A stretch of DNA of 64,000 nucleotides from Streptomyces sp. NBC_01264 (GTDB taxonomy: Bacteria; Actinomycetota; Actinomycetes; Streptomycetales; Streptomycetaceae). The number at the start of each line of letters is the position of its first letter. Positions within the stretch are counted from its first letter, which is position 1. The notes below the pieces were generated by a model. That model made no database searches. It saw only the letters and a program-made list of their open reading frames with translations, and was not told the DNA's origin. The stretch is from positions 62,001-126,000 of the forward strand of contig NZ_JAPEOX010000002.1 of assembly GCF_026340675.1 (NCBI RefSeq), read 5' to 3'. This document shows positions 36,089 through 46,234 of the stretch, piece after piece. The position numbers were made by a program, and so were the translations under genes.

Positions 36089-37768
36089 ATGGCCTCTCCG
36101 CGCCGCGAGGAACAGCCCGATGCCTTCCGAGTCCTTGCCGAACGCCGGGGCCAGCCGGGAGACCGGCTGACGCGGGCTCTGGCCGCGTCACGCGAAGAGC
36201 ACACGGCCGGTCCAGCCGAGTGGGCTCCTGCCATCGCCGACCGGTTGGGCCTGCCTGGTGCGGCCGCTCTCGGCCCCGCAACCTACTTCGCCGACCTGGC
36301 CACCCCGCACGGACGCCGCCACGTGTCCATCTGCTCCGCTACCGCGTGCTTCGCGGCGACCGGTGGTCGCCCGCTCGATCCGGTGGAACGAGAGCTGGGG
36401 TTGCGCCCGGGTTCCGTGTCGCCGGACGGAGGAACATCACTTCAGTCCGTCCGGTGTCTCGGCTACTGCTACGCGGCCCCCGCGGCTCTGGACGGCAGCA
36501 CGCCGTGCACCGGGCCGTCGCTGTCCGCCCAGCTGGCCGGGCGGGAACCTCCGCACGCCCCGGACATCCCCGCGTCCGACGACACCGGTGATCCCGTACT
36601 CCTCGCTGACGCGAGCCCATGGCAGCTGTGGCCGGAGGTCGTCGCCTCCGGTTCGGCCGAGGCCATCCGCCGGGAAGTCGCGGCCTCCGGTCTCCGGGGG
36701 CGCGGCGGGGCAGGTTTCCCCGTCCACGCGAAATGGGAGGCCGTACGCGGCGCGCCCGGCCCGGGGAGGGTCGTCGTGGCCAACGGGGACGAGGGAGATC
36801 CCGGCTCCTTCGCCGACCGCCTTCTGATGGAGCGCTACCCGGAACGGGTACTGGAAGGCCTGGCGTTGGCCTGCTTCGCGTGCGGAGCGGACCGCGGGGC
36901 CGTACTGGTGCGCTCCGAGTACCCGCGGGCCCTGCACTCCGTACGCACGGCCCTCGCGCGGGCCTACGCGGACGGCCATTTCGGAAGGTCCTCGCACGGG
37001 ACGGCGACCGCCCTCGACGTCGACGTGGTGAGCGGGGCCGGATCGTACGTGGCCGGCGAGGAGACGGCGCTGATAGCCGGCCTGGAAGGCGGCCGCGGGT
37101 GCGCCCGGGCTCGGCCGCCGTACCCCACGCAGCGGGGGGTCTGGGACCGCCCGACCGTGGTCAGCAACGTGGAGACGCTCTCGGCGATCCCCTGGATCGT
37201 GGCCAGGGGCGGCGCGGCCTATGCCCGCCGCGGCACCACCGCGGAGACCGGGACCAAACTCGTCTGCCTCTCCGAACGCTTCGCCCGCCCAGGCGCCTAC
37301 GAGGTCGACATCGGAACGCCCGTGGAGCGCATCGTCACCGAGTTGGGCGGTGGCCTCAAGAACGGCGCGGAGCTGGCCGTCCTGCAGGTCGGCGGGCCGC
37401 TCGGCGGGTTCCTCGCCGCTGGCGCGCTGGACGTGCCCCTCACCGAAGCGGACTTGGCCGCGCACGGCGCGGCGCTCGGGCACGCGGGGCTGGTGGCCCT
37501 GGACCGCGGCCTCGACCCCGTCGAAGTGCTGCGGCACGTCTGGGAGTTCGCCGCCGCGGAGAGCTGCGGGGCATGTTCGCCCTGTCGGGTGGGCTCACGT
37601 CGGGGTCTGGAACTCGCAGCGGCGGGCGCGCCGCCCGGGGACGAGTGGGCCCGGTTGTCGCGTGTCCTGGAGAAGGCGAGCCTGTGCGCCTTCGGCAGGC
37701 GCCTTCCGGCGGCGGTCCGCAGTCTGGCGCGGGCGTACGGGGATCGGCTCCCGGGGTGGGATCCGTGA
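36089..37768 (+). CDS. NAD-linked formate dehydrogenase, NuoE-NuoF fusion subunit
   Basis: A 559-aa flavoprotein. The N-terminal part (residues about 30-145) is a NuoE-like thioredoxin fold with the [2Fe-2S] Cys in SICSATACF and RCLGYCYA. The rest is NuoF-like: GLRGRGGAGFP (NADH site), ANGDEGDPGSFADRLLMER (FMN), and the [4Fe-4S] ligands ESCGACSPCRVGS plus the Cys in LCAFG. It would pass electrons from the catalytic subunit to NAD+. The start is taken as ATG 36089, the first Met of the conserved part, without a strong binding site. The next gene overlaps it by four bases. Confidence 0.88.
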   Translation: MASPRREEQPDAFRVLAERRGQPGDRLTRALAASREEHTAGPAEWAPAIADRLGLPGAAALGPATYFADLATPHGRRHVSICSATACFAATGGRPLDPVERELGLRPGSVSPDGGTSLQSVRCLGYCYAAPAALDGSTPCTGPSLSAQLAGREPPHAPDIPASDDTGDPVLLADASPWQLWPEVVASGSAEAIRREVAASGLRGRGGAGFPVHAKWEAVRGAPGPGRVVVANGDEGDPGSFADRLLMERYPERVLEGLALACFACGADRGAVLVRSEYPRALHSVRTALARAYADGHFGRSSHGTATALDVDVVSGAGSYVAGEETALIAGLEGGRGCARARPPYPTQRGVWDRPTVVSNVETLSAIPWIVARGGAAYARRGTTAETGTKLVCLSERFARPGAYEVDIGTPVERIVTELGGGLKNGAELAVLQVGGPLGGFLAAGALDVPLTEADLAAHGAALGHAGLVALDRGLDPVEVLRHVWEFAAAESCGACSPCRVGSRRGLELAAAGAPPGDEWARLSRVLEKASLCAFGRRLPAAVRSLARAYGDRLPGWDP

Positions 37769-40440
37769 TCCGGGTCGAGGTCGACGGCGTGGACGTCGAC
37801 GTTTCCGAGGGAGTGACACTGCTGTCCGCGGTCCAGTCCGCGGGCGTGGAACTGCCGGCGCTCTGCTCGGACGAGCGACTGCGGCCTGCGGGGTCGTGCC
37901 GTACCTGTCTGGTCCGGTCCGACGCCCGGCTCGTGGCCGCGTGCGTCACGCCCGCGACCCCCGGCAGCCGTGTTCTGACCGCCACGGACGACCTTCGTGA
38001 GCTGCGGCGGGAAGCCGTGGAAGTCATCGTGTCCGCCCTCCCACCCCGCGCGCTTGCTGCCAGCAATCCCTCCGAGCTCGCGCACGTGTGCAGATCGCTC
38101 GGGATCGGACCGGATGCGGCAGGGGGCACCGACGGCCGCGGGAGCGACGACTCCCACCCCTACGTCACCCTGGACCGTGATCTGTGCATCGCCTGCGGCC
38201 GGTGCGTGCGCGTGTGCGCCGACGTACAGGGCACCTTCGCCCTGACCCTGATCGGCCGCGGAGCCGACACCGTCGTCGCCCCCGGAACCGGCGGGCCCTG
38301 GGCGGACTCGGACTGCGTGTCCTGCGGCGGCTGCGTGGACAGCTGCCCCACCGGCGCGATCGCCGCGCCGGGGCCGGGCCGCGGCCTGACGTCCGGGGTT
38401 CCCTCCGACGGTGCCGTACGCACGACGTGCGGGTACTGCGGCGTCGGGTGTTCCCTCGACGTGGTCGTCCGCGACGGGGACGTGGCAGCAGTACTGCCGG
38501 CCCGGGACGGACCGGTCAACCGCGGGCACGCGTGTGTCAAAGGCCGCTTCGCCCACGGCTACCGTCTTTCCCCCGACCGTCTCACGCAGCCCCTGATGCG
38601 CCGAGGAAACCTCCTGGAGCCGGTGGAGTGGGACACCGCGGTCCGCCACATCGCCGACCGGTTCTCGGCAGCCGTGCACGCGGCCGGCCCCAACGCGGTG
38701 GCCGCCATCTCCTCGGCCCGGGCCACCAACGAGGAGAACTACCTCTTCCAGAAGTTCATGCGGACCGTCATCGGCACGAACAACATCGACAACTGCTCCA
38801 GGCTCTGCCACGCCCCCTCCGCAGCCGGCCTCGTGGCCTCCTTCGGCCTGTCCGGCGGCACCGACTCCTTCGACGACGTGGAACGGGCCGACTGCCTCCT
38901 GGTGGTCGGCGCCAATCCGGTGGAGGCCCACCCCGTCGTCGGGGCGCGGCTGCTCCAGAGCGCCCTGCGAGGGGCCAAACTGATCGTCGCCGATCCACGG
39001 GCCGTGGGGCTTGCCCTGCATGCGGACGTGCATCTCAGGCCGCGCCCGGGCACCAACGTGGCACTGTGCCACGGCCTGGCCCACGTGCTGCTGGCCGAGG
39101 GGCTCGTCGACGAGCGGTTCCTGCGGGACCGGGCGGGCGGACTCCCCGAGTTCGGCGCACTGGTGGCCGACTACCCTCCGGAGCGGGTGGCCTCCATCAC
39201 CGGAGTTCCGACGGCAGACCTGATCAGCGCCGCCCGGCTCTACGGGCGGGCCCTGCGGCCCGCGATCGTCTACGGTCTGGGCGTCACCGAGCACCTCCAC
39301 GGCACCGACGGCGTCCGCTCGCTCGCCAATCTGGCCATCCTGCGCGGCGCCGTCGGCACGGATCGGGGCTTCGGCATCAACCCGCTGCGCGGCCAGAACA
39401 ACGTCCAGGGCGCCTCCGACATGGGGGCCCTGCCGGACCTCCTCCCGGGATACGGAAAGATCGCCGATCCGGCGGCCCGCGCACGCGCGGAAGCCGTCTG
39501 GGGCCTGCCGGTCCCGGCGCGTCCCGGCCTGCGCATCCCGGAGATGTTCGCGGCCGGCCGCTCGGGAACCCTGCGAGCCCTGTGGATCATGGGCGAGGAC
39601 GTGTGCGCCACCGATCCCGACACGGAGAACGTGGTCCAAGCCCTCCAGGCCTGCCCCTTCGTCGTCGTCAGCGAGCTGTTCCCGTCGGAGACCGCCCGGC
39701 ACGCGGATGTCGTCCTCCCCGCCGCGTCATGGCTGGAGAAGGACGGCACCTTCGTCAACCTCGACCGCCGCTTCCAGCGCGTACGCACGGCGGTACAGCC
39801 ACCCGGCCAGGCCCGCAGCGACTTCGAGGCCGTGCACGCCGTCGCAGCCGCCATGGACGCCGACCTGGGCTGCACGGCCCCCGCCGACGCACTGGCCGAG
39901 TGGGCACGGCTCGCCCCGCTCTTCGCAGGGATCTCCCACGCGCGGCTGGACCGGGAAGGGGCCGTCCCGTGGCCCTGCCCGCATCCGGACGGACCCGGGA
40001 CCGCCAAGCTGTACCGAGAACGGTTCGCCACACCGGACGGCCTGGCGCACCTGGCATCCGTGCCCTACCTGCCACCGGGCGAAGAGCCCGACGCCGACTA
40101 CCCACTGGTCCTCGTCACCGGTCGCAGCTGGGCGCACTACAACTCCGGCAGCATGACGCGGCGGGGCGGCAACCTCGGCTTGGACGCCGTCGACCACCTC
40201 GACATCCATCCTGACGACGCCGGGCGCCACGGCGTGCACGACGGTGAGCCGGTCACCGTGGAGAGCCGTCATGGCCGGGCCCGGCTGCTGGCTCGCGTCG
40301 GTCGGAGCGTCTCTCCCGGTCAGGTGTTCTGCACGTTCCATTTCCCCGCCAGCGGGGTGAACCGGCTGACGTCCGACCGCATCGACACCGTCACGTCGTG
40401 CCCTGAGTACAAGGTGACGGCGGTTCGTCTGACCATGTGA
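37765..40440 (+). CDS. Formate dehydrogenase catalytic subunit, Mo/W-bis-MGD, Cys type
   Basis: An 891-aa oxidoreductase. The N-terminal NuoG-like part has a [2Fe-2S] domain (C34, C45, C48, C60) and two [4Fe-4S] clusters (C141/144/147/151 and C184/187/190/194). A third cluster, C222-x2-C225-x3-C229 and C257, begins the molybdopterin domain. The metal ligand is C348 in NCSRLCHAPS, so it is a Cys and not a selenocysteine enzyme. The C-terminal molydop-binding domain is at about 780-891. Together with the upstream subunit it resembles soluble NAD+-dependent formate dehydrogenases. Start is GTG 37765 (GTGA overlap). No fdhD or cofactor genes are nearby. Confidence 0.9.
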   Translation: MIRVEVDGVDVDVSEGVTLLSAVQSAGVELPALCSDERLRPAGSCRTCLVRSDARLVAACVTPATPGSRVLTATDDLRELRREAVEVIVSALPPRALAASNPSELAHVCRSLGIGPDAAGGTDGRGSDDSHPYVTLDRDLCIACGRCVRVCADVQGTFALTLIGRGADTVVAPGTGGPWADSDCVSCGGCVDSCPTGAIAAPGPGRGLTSGVPSDGAVRTTCGYCGVGCSLDVVVRDGDVAAVLPARDGPVNRGHACVKGRFAHGYRLSPDRLTQPLMRRGNLLEPVEWDTAVRHIADRFSAAVHAAGPNAVAAISSARATNEENYLFQKFMRTVIGTNNIDNCSRLCHAPSAAGLVASFGLSGGTDSFDDVERADCLLVVGANPVEAHPVVGARLLQSALRGAKLIVADPRAVGLALHADVHLRPRPGTNVALCHGLAHVLLAEGLVDERFLRDRAGGLPEFGALVADYPPERVASITGVPTADLISAARLYGRALRPAIVYGLGVTEHLHGTDGVRSLANLAILRGAVGTDRGFGINPLRGQNNVQGASDMGALPDLLPGYGKIADPAARARAEAVWGLPVPARPGLRIPEMFAAGRSGTLRALWIMGEDVCATDPDTENVVQALQACPFVVVSELFPSETARHADVVLPAASWLEKDGTFVNLDRRFQRVRTAVQPPGQARSDFEAVHAVAAAMDADLGCTAPADALAEWARLAPLFAGISHARLDREGAVPWPCPHPDGPGTAKLYRERFATPDGLAHLASVPYLPPGEEPDADYPLVLVTGRSWAHYNSGSMTRRGGNLGLDAVDHLDIHPDDAGRHGVHDGEPVTVESRHGRARLLARVGRSVSPGQVFCTFHFPASGVNRLTSDRIDTVTSCPEYKVTAVRLTM

Positions 40441-40499
40441 GCGCAATCCGTCATCGACGCGACAGACGACCAATGTGCAGGGTTGCGGTCGCCCCAAGC

Positions 40500-40533
40500 G
40501 GGCTGGTCGGTCCCACAGGGGACCGACCGGCCC
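40500..40533. promoter_or_regulatory. Tandem pair of island operators
   Basis: GGGCT-GGTC-GGTCC at 40500-40513 and GGACC-GACC-GGCCC at 40520-40533, starts 20 bp apart. Between them GGTCGGTCCC and GGGACCGACC also form a 10-bp inverted repeat. The second site ends 74 bp before the USP start at 40607, exactly as at 30158/30232. Confidence 0.65.
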
Positions 40534-40606
40534 CTCCACAGAGGCTCGCCGAGCAGCCAGTCTGGAAGAGGCGGGAAGACCTCCCGCCCAGAAGGAGATG
40601 GTGACC

Positions 40607-41482
40607 ATGCCGAACCGAGTGACCGTCGGCCTCGACGGGTCCCCGGAAAGCACGGCGGCCGCCCGCTGGGCCGCACGCGAGGCCGAGCTCCGCGGCGCCA
40701 CCCTGGACCTGGTCCACGCAGAGGAGTGGCTGGAGAATCCACCGCTTCCCGTCGCGACCACCGAAGAACGCCGACGCTGGGCGGAGACCGTCCTGCGCGA
40801 CACCGCCGAAGAAGCGCGACGCGCACATCCGTCCTTGAAGGTGGACACCCGTCGAGTGGGCGGGCTGCCTTCCCTGGCGCTGGCGCACGCCGCCGAGGGT
40901 TCCGACATGCTGGTACTCGGCTCGCGCGCGCTCGGCAGCATCGCCGGGTTTCTCGTCGGATCCACCGGCTCGGCCACCATTGCCGAGACAGAACGCCCCG
41001 TCGTGCTGGTCCGGGCCGTCGGCCGCGCGGGCGTTGCGCCCGACGGCGGTGGTGACCGCGGGCCGGTCGTGGTCGGCGTGGACATCCACCAGCCCTGCGA
41101 CAAGCTCCTGGCCTTCGCTTTCGAAGAGGCGTCCTTCCGGCGCTGCCCGCTCGTGATCGTCCACGGCTGGTCGCCACCGCCGATCCTCAGCTATGCACCG
41201 GCCCTCGCCCCGGGGATCCATCAGGAGATGGCCCGCGGCATCACCAGCGCGCTGGACGAGATGGTCCGTCCGTGGCGCGAGAAGTACCCTGCAGCGCAGG
41301 TCGACTCGAGGGCCACCATCGGCCAGTCGGCGATCCAGATCCTCGACGCGGCCTCTGCAGCCGCCCTCGTCGTCGTCGGCCGCCGCATCCGCCATTCCGC
41401 ATTCGGCACCCACATCGGCCCCATCGCACACGCCGTGATGCACCACGCGGTCTCGCCGGTCGCCGTCATCGCCCACGACTGA
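40607..41482 (+). CDS. Universal stress protein, two Usp domains
   Basis: A 291-aa tandem Usp protein. Domain 1 starts VTVGLDGSPESTAAARWAAR; its ATP loop reads LGSRALGSIAGFLVGSTG, with Ala for the second Gly. Domain 2 has VGRRIRHSAFGTHIGPIA, as in its paralogues, and the end SPVAVIAHD. Both loops therefore deviate, so nucleotide binding may be weak. The start follows GAAGGAG. The tandem operators are 74 bp upstream, and the nitroreductase gene follows after 27 bp. Confidence 0.92.
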   Translation: MPNRVTVGLDGSPESTAAARWAAREAELRGATLDLVHAEEWLENPPLPVATTEERRRWAETVLRDTAEEARRAHPSLKVDTRRVGGLPSLALAHAAEGSDMLVLGSRALGSIAGFLVGSTGSATIAETERPVVLVRAVGRAGVAPDGGGDRGPVVVGVDIHQPCDKLLAFAFEEASFRRCPLVIVHGWSPPPILSYAPALAPGIHQEMARGITSALDEMVRPWREKYPAAQVDSRATIGQSAIQILDAASAAALVVVGRRIRHSAFGTHIGPIAHAVMHHAVSPVAVIAHD

Positions 41483-41509
41483 GGCCCACCGCACAGGCAG
41501 GACAGTCCC

Positions 41510-42499
41510 ATGACCGCTTCGATTCCCGAGCCGGCGGAGGTCGTTCCCCTCATCGAGGACGCCGTCATGGCTCCGTCCATGCACAACGCCCAGCCCTGGA
41601 AGTTCCTCTTCCGGCCGGCTTCCGGCAGTATCGAACTGTACGGCGACCCCGGACGTGCCATGCCCCTCGCCGACCCGGACCACCGCGCCCTCCACCTGGG
41701 CTGCGCCGCCGCACTGTTCAACCTACGCGTGTCCGCCGCCTGGGCAGGCCGGGGCGCCAACGTACGGGTGCTGCCGGACAGGGACGATCCGTGGCTATTG
41801 GCTGCAGTGGACCTCAAGGACCCCGAGCCCAAGGACCGGGATCTTGGAGCCCTCCACCCCGCCATACGACGTCGTCACTCCAGCCGTTTCCCCTTCTCGG
41901 AGGAGGAAATACCTCCCGCGCTCCTGGACGGCCTGCAGGCCGCCGCCCTGCTCGAAGGGTGCCGCCTGCTCGTTCCGGACGCATGGCACACCGACACGGT
42001 CCTGGGCCTCATACACGACTCCGAGCACCGCGAGGAGATGGATCTCGCCGTGGCGGCGGAAACGATGGCCTGGACACACACCGGTACGCCGGATCAGCAG
42101 ACCCGGCCCGACGGCATTCCCGTACACGCCTTCGGCCCGAAGCACACGGGTCGCGGTGGAGGTGTGCGCGACTTCGGCCGTTCCCAGCACATCCCGGGAC
42201 GCGCCTGGGCCGCCTTCGAACGGAACCCGCACATCGCGCTGCTGGGCACCTCCGGCGACAGGCCCGAGGACTGGATGCGAGCAGGACAGGCCCTGCAACG
42301 CGTCCTCCTCCAAGCCACCGCCGACGGGCTGGTCACGTCCATGACCTCCCAGCCGCTGGAATGGCCCGAACTGCGCTGGACGGTGCGCGATCCCGGCTCG
42401 GCCATGAACCACGTACAGATGGTGATCCGGCTCGGCTACGGGCCACAAGGTCCCGCTACGCCCCGACGCCCCGTGGCCGAGGTCCTGCACATCCGGTGA
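41510..42499 (+). CDS. Acg-family nitroreductase-like flavoprotein
   Basis: A 329-aa protein with a duplicated nitroreductase fold: EDAVMAPSMHNAQPWKF at the start (FMN phosphate contact region), AIRRRHSSRFPF mid-protein, and LQATADGLVTSMTSQPLEW near the end. It matches the mycobacterial Acg family (Rv2032), DosR-regulon proteins that bind FMN but lack usual reductase activity because a lid covers the site. Whether this copy is an enzyme or a flavin store cannot be told from sequence. Likely co-transcribed with the upstream USP. Confidence 0.88.
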   Translation: MTASIPEPAEVVPLIEDAVMAPSMHNAQPWKFLFRPASGSIELYGDPGRAMPLADPDHRALHLGCAAALFNLRVSAAWAGRGANVRVLPDRDDPWLLAAVDLKDPEPKDRDLGALHPAIRRRHSSRFPFSEEEIPPALLDGLQAAALLEGCRLLVPDAWHTDTVLGLIHDSEHREEMDLAVAAETMAWTHTGTPDQQTRPDGIPVHAFGPKHTGRGGGVRDFGRSQHIPGRAWAAFERNPHIALLGTSGDRPEDWMRAGQALQRVLLQATADGLVTSMTSQPLEWPELRWTVRDPGSAMNHVQMVIRLGYGPQGPATPRRPVAEVLHIR

Positions 42500-42508
42500 G
42501 TCGGACAT

Positions 42509-42527
42509 CCGGAGAGTCGTGCTCCGG
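42509..42527. terminator. Possible bidirectional hairpin terminator
   Basis: CCGGAG and CTCCGG form a six-base stem with a seven-base loop in the 74-bp gap between the convergent nitroreductase and DUF1876 genes. There is no U-tract, as is usual in Streptomyces. Confidence 0.35.
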
Positions 42528-42573
42528 CGGCGCCGCGACGCCGGTGCGACAGCCACAGAAGGGGAGGCCGAGG

Positions 42574-42876
42574 CTAGGACGTCGCGATGTCCAGCCACCC
42601 GGCATGCGGCTTGAGGGACTCGCGCAGTGACGGTTCGTCGGCGGCCTGCCTGTCTCCGTAAGCGGTTTGCTTCATCTGGGCCGCCAGGTCCTCCATGGCG
42701 CGGGCGACCGCGAGTTCGTCGCCGATTTCCGGGATGTCGGTGTCCTGCGGGGCGCAGCGGGCGGTGCCGTGGCCGGTGAGTCTGGTCGTGCCGGTGTCGA
42801 GTTCCAGGCGGGCCTTCGTCGTCTGTTCCTCTTCGAAGAGGAACAGACGGAGCTTCCATTCGGCTGTGTGTGACAT
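42574..42876 (-). CDS. DUF1876 protein (Rv1738/Rv2632c family)
   Basis: A 100-aa protein with the DUF1876 dsRBD-like fold: EWKLRLFLFEEEQTTKARLE, TRLTGHGTARCAPQDTDIPE and DELAVARAMEDLAAQM. The mycobacterial homologue Rv1738 is a strongly induced DosR-regulon protein whose structure resembles ribosome hibernation factors, so a role in shutting down translation is possible. The start follows GGGAG. Last gene of a five-gene minus-strand operon beginning with PEP synthase, 21 bp after the ATPase. Confidence 0.9.
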   Translation of the reverse strand: MSHTAEWKLRLFLFEEEQTTKARLELDTGTTRLTGHGTARCAPQDTDIPEIGDELAVARAMEDLAAQMKQTAYGDRQAADEPSLRESLKPHAGWLDIATS

Positions 42877-42897
42877 GAGGTGTCTCCCGGGCGTGTG

Positions 42898-45579
42898 TCA
42901 AGGGTGCGGGTTTCCGTGCGTACGTCGCCTCCAGCGCCTCAGCTCGTCGGTGCCCCAGACGAGGACCGGGAAGCAGGCGATGAGGGCGACGACGTCGAGG
43001 GGCAGGGCTGCGGTGCCGAAGAGGCCTTGCAGGGGCGGTGCGTAGACGAGGGCTGCCGTGAAGGCGAGTTCGAAGGCGATGCCTGCCAGGAGCAGGGGGT
43101 TGGTGAACAGGCCGATGTCGCGCAGCGCCGCGTGGTCGGTTCGGGCGGCAACCGCGGTGCCCACCTGGCAGGTGACGATGCCGGCGAAGGTGGCGGTCGT
43201 CGCGGTGACGTACGCGTGGTGGAGGGGGCTGCCGACGCCGGTGGGGTCTCCCGGGTGCCAGCCCGCACGCCACAGCACGTAGAAGAAGGCGGTCATGACC
43301 AGGACGGCGGAGACGGTACCGAGGTAACCCCAGCTGCGGATGAGCATGTCGCGGGAGATGACCCCTTGCGAACTCGGTCGGGGCGGGCGGCTCATGGTGC
43401 CGGGCTCGGCCCGTTCGCGGCCGAGGGCGAGGGCGGGGAGGGTCTCGGTGCCGAGGTCGATGGCCAGGATCTGGAGGACGGTCAACGGCAGCGGGACGGC
43501 ACCCGCCGACAGTGCGAAGACCAGGAAGGGGACGACCTCGGGGGTGAGGTGGGCGAAGATGTAGACGATGAACTTGCGGACGTTGTCGTAGACGCGGCGG
43601 CCGGATTCGATCGCGGTGACGATGGTGGCGAAGTTGTCGTCGGTCAGCACCATCGTGGATGCCTCGCGGGCGACGTCCGTGCCGGAGCGGCCCATGGCCA
43701 CGCCGATGTGTGCGCGGTGGAGGGCGGGTGCGTCGTTGACGCCGTCCCCGGTCATGGCGACGATCAGGCCGTGTGCGCGCAGCGTGTCGGCCACCTTCAG
43801 CTTGGTCTCGGGCGAGGAACGCGCGAACACGACCTCCGCGTCTGTCGAGGCGAGGAGTTCGTCGAGTTCGTGGTCGCCGATCGCCTCGGACTGGGCCACC
43901 ACGTGCAGACGGGGCAGTCCGATTCCGACTTCGCGTGCGACGGCCGCTGCGGTGGCGCCGTTGTCACCGGTGACGATGTGCACGCGGAGTCCTGCATCGT
44001 GGCAGCGCCGAACGGCGGCCGCGACTTCGGGACGTGGCGGGTCGTACAGACCGACGAGCCCGATCAGACGCAACCCGGTCTCCGCGTCCTGGCGGCGGCC
44101 GGGCGCTTCGGCTCCGGTCGGCAGTGTCCGGACGGCAACGGCCAAGACCCGCATTCCCTCACGGGCGAGTTCGTCTGCCGCGGCAGCCTCCGCCCCGGAA
44201 CTTCCGTCCAGGGTCTGCAGCACCGTCTCCGGCGCACCTTTGGCGATGACGCGCAGGCCGTGTTCGTCATCGGCTTGGACGACGGACATCAGGCGCAGCC
44301 GGGGGTCGAAGCGGAAGAGGGCGCGGCGCCCGGTGTCCCGGCCGTCGAGGTCGACGGGAGCGGCGTGGGCAGCGGCGCCTTCGATCAGGGCCATCTCTGT
44401 CGGGTCGCCGTGTAGTTCGCCGTCGTCGTCCCGGGTGACCGTGGTGCACAGTGCGCTGGTCCGCATCAGCTCTCCCACCCAGGGGCCGGTCTCCCTTGCG
44501 TGGTCGGGCGTCCATACGGCTTGGAGGCGCATGCGGTTCTGGGTGAGTGTTCCGGTCTTGTCGGTGCAGATGACGTTGGTGGAGCCGAGGGTTTCGACGG
44601 CGCTCAGCCGTTTGATCACCGCTCCTTGGCGGGCGAGGACGCGTACGCCGACGGCGAGCGCGAGGGTGATGGTCGGCAGCAGCCCCTCGGGGACATTGGC
44701 GACGAGCAGGCCGATCGCGAACATCAGGGTGTCGGTCAGCGGCAGGCCCGCGGCGACGCCGGCCGCCAGGAACACCCCGCCCATGGCGACCGCTACGGCC
44801 GCGATGAGCCAGGCGACCTTCTTGACCTGCTGTTCCAGGGGGCTGGGGTCGCGCCGGGTGCGCTGGCTCAGGGCGGCGATGCGGCCGAGCTCCGTGTGGT
44901 TTCCGGTGGCGAAGACGATCGCCTGGGCCTGTCCCCCGGTGCAAATGGTGCCGCTGAAGACGAGGTTGGGCTCCTGCAGCAGCGGCGCTCCGACGAGTCC
45001 GGGGCCGGCGAGGCGCTCGGCAGGGGTGGACTCGCCGTTCAGCATCGACAGGTCGACCTCGATGGCCCCCTCGGTCAGCCGTGCGTCGGCCGGAACCTTG
45101 GCACCCTCTTCGAGAACGACCAGATCGCCCGGCACCAGTTCCCCTGCCTCTACTACCGTGGGCCGACCATCGCGGATCACCAGGGCGTGCTCGGGCAGGT
45201 ACTTGGCGAGTGTCTCCACGGCCTGTTCGGCCTGCCGTTCCTGGAGGAGGGCGAACGCCGCGTTGACGAGGACCACGGCGACGATGGCCCACCCGAGCAC
45301 GGGAATGCCGGCGACGAACGCCAGCGCGGCGGCAACCCAGAGCAGCAACGCCAAAGGGTGGACCAGCTGACGTACGAGTTCACGCCCCAGGGAGGTACGG
45401 GTCTTGCGCCGGACCTCGTTGGGGCCGTAGACGGCGAGGCGGCGGGCTGCCTCTCGGGCCGACAGCCCGCGCGGCCCGGTTCCGAGCTCGCGCCGCAGCA
45501 GCGGAAGCGGCTCCATCGGGTCGGGGTTCAGGAGCGGATCCCCGTCGGAGGGCCGGGGGGTGGTGGCGGCTTCAGTCAT
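42898..45579 (-). CDS. P-type cation ATPase (P2 class, PEGLLP type)
   Basis: An 893-aa ion pump. It has an N-terminal cation-ATPase domain (residues 20-90), an actuator domain with NGES (181-184), helix 4 with [11 protein letters not shown] (297-302), the phosphorylation site D340-KTGTLTQ, the nucleotide domain KGAPETVL, the hinge [10 protein letters not shown], and a six-helix C-terminus with [24 protein letters not shown] is the helix-4 motif of Na,K/H,K-type pumps, so Na+ or K+ is as likely as Ca2+. Intact, unlike the ATPase at 19207. The start at 45579 overlaps the end of the Rv1733c-family gene by eight bases. Confidence 0.92.
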   Translation of the reverse strand: MTEAATTPRPSDGDPLLNPDPMEPLPLLRRELGTGPRGLSAREAARRLAVYGPNEVRRKTRTSLGRELVRQLVHPLALLLWVAAALAFVAGIPVLGWAIVAVVLVNAAFALLQERQAEQAVETLAKYLPEHALVIRDGRPTVVEAGELVPGDLVVLEEGAKVPADARLTEGAIEVDLSMLNGESTPAERLAGPGLVGAPLLQEPNLVFSGTICTGGQAQAIVFATGNHTELGRIAALSQRTRRDPSPLEQQVKKVAWLIAAVAVAMGGVFLAAGVAAGLPLTDTLMFAIGLLVANVPEGLLPTITLALAVGVRVLARQGAVIKRLSAVETLGSTNVICTDKTGTLTQNRMRLQAVWTPDHARETGPWVGELMRTSALCTTVTRDDDGELHGDPTEMALIEGAAAHAAPVDLDGRDTGRRALFRFDPRLRLMSVVQADDEHGLRVIAKGAPETVLQTLDGSSGAEAAAADELAREGMRVLAVAVRTLPTGAEAPGRRQDAETGLRLIGLVGLYDPPRPEVAAAVRRCHDAGLRVHIVTGDNGATAAAVAREVGIGLPRLHVVAQSEAIGDHELDELLASTDAEVVFARSSPETKLKVADTLRAHGLIVAMTGDGVNDAPALHRAHIGVAMGRSGTDVAREASTMVLTDDNFATIVTAIESGRRVYDNVRKFIVYIFAHLTPEVVPFLVFALSAGAVPLPLTVLQILAIDLGTETLPALALGRERAEPGTMSRPPRPSSQGVISRDMLIRSWGYLGTVSAVLVMTAFFYVLWRAGWHPGDPTGVGSPLHHAYVTATTATFAGIVTCQVGTAVAARTDHAALRDIGLFTNPLLLAGIAFELAFTAALVYAPPLQGLFGTAALPLDVVALIACFPVLVWGTDELRRWRRRTHGNPHP

Positions 45580-46198
45580 CCTCGGCTCCCGGGTCCCTGC
45601 GCACCCGGCCGGACCAACGCGGCTCCAGGAGCTCCCACTCGCGGTCCCATGCGGCCAAGCTGTGCGCTTCGACGCGGTGGAGCCTGAGCCAGACGACTCC
45701 CCCGGCAGAAAGTACGATGACACCGAAAACAGCAGCTCCGGCGGCGACCGCGGTGGAGGCCACTTCGCCCTCTGGGCGGGGCTCGGATGCCTCCCTACCC
45801 GCGTCGTCGACCCAGACCATGACCTTCCCACCCACGGGTGTGCCGGCCGGGACCAGAACCGTGTCGGTGTGGCGGTGGGAGACGGGATACTCCCAGGCCG
45901 CCTGCGCCTTCACCATCCGGGGGGCGATGAAACGGGCAGGAAGTGCCTTGTCGGCCTGACCTACCGTCGTCGCCGGGATTCGGTGCCGGTGCAGTGCCTC
46001 CGCCTGGGCGGCGCGGTTCTCCGCGTTCCAGACCGCCATCCCGATGGCAATGCCGCAGAGCACGGCGATGAGCGGGGAGAGCCTGAAGGCGGCGATCCAG
46101 AGGCCGCGCGTGCGGTCGTCGGCGCGACGTAGTTCATTGGGGCGGCGACCGCGCCGCCGACGCCCCGGGCGGCCTTCCTCTGGGTGACCCTCGCGCAT
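45572..46198 (-). CDS. Rv1733c-family transmembrane protein
   Basis: A 208-aa protein. An Arg-rich N-terminus leads to a membrane helix (about residues 38-57, [20 protein letters not shown]). An outer segment of about 85 residues ([35 protein letters not shown]) follows, then a second helix (about 150-170, [20 protein letters not shown]) and a C-terminal tail. This is the architecture of Rv1733c, a DosR-regulon membrane protein of unknown role. It sits between flavodoxin and ATPase genes and overlaps the latter. Confidence 0.85.
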   Translation of the reverse strand: MREGHPEEGRPGRRRRGRRPNELRRADDRTRGLWIAAFRLSPLIAVLCGIAIGMAVWNAENRAAQAEALHRHRIPATTVGQADKALPARFIAPRMVKAQAAWEYPVSHRHTDTVLVPAGTPVGGKVMVWVDDAGREASEPRPEGEVASTAVAAGAAVFGVIVLSAGGVVWLRLHRVEAHSLAAWDREWELLEPRWSGRVRRDPGAEDD

Positions 46199-46234
46199 AT
46201 CGTGCCTCCGGCTGCCGGGGATTGACCGAGCGTG

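Noticed and set aside
37297..39702. 801-codon minus-strand frame opposite formate dehydrogenase
   Set aside because: No domain, and the plus-strand gene has intact cofactor motifs throughout.
42880..45687. Long plus-strand frames opposite the P-type ATPase
   Set aside because: They mirror a fully conserved pump gene and show no start signals.
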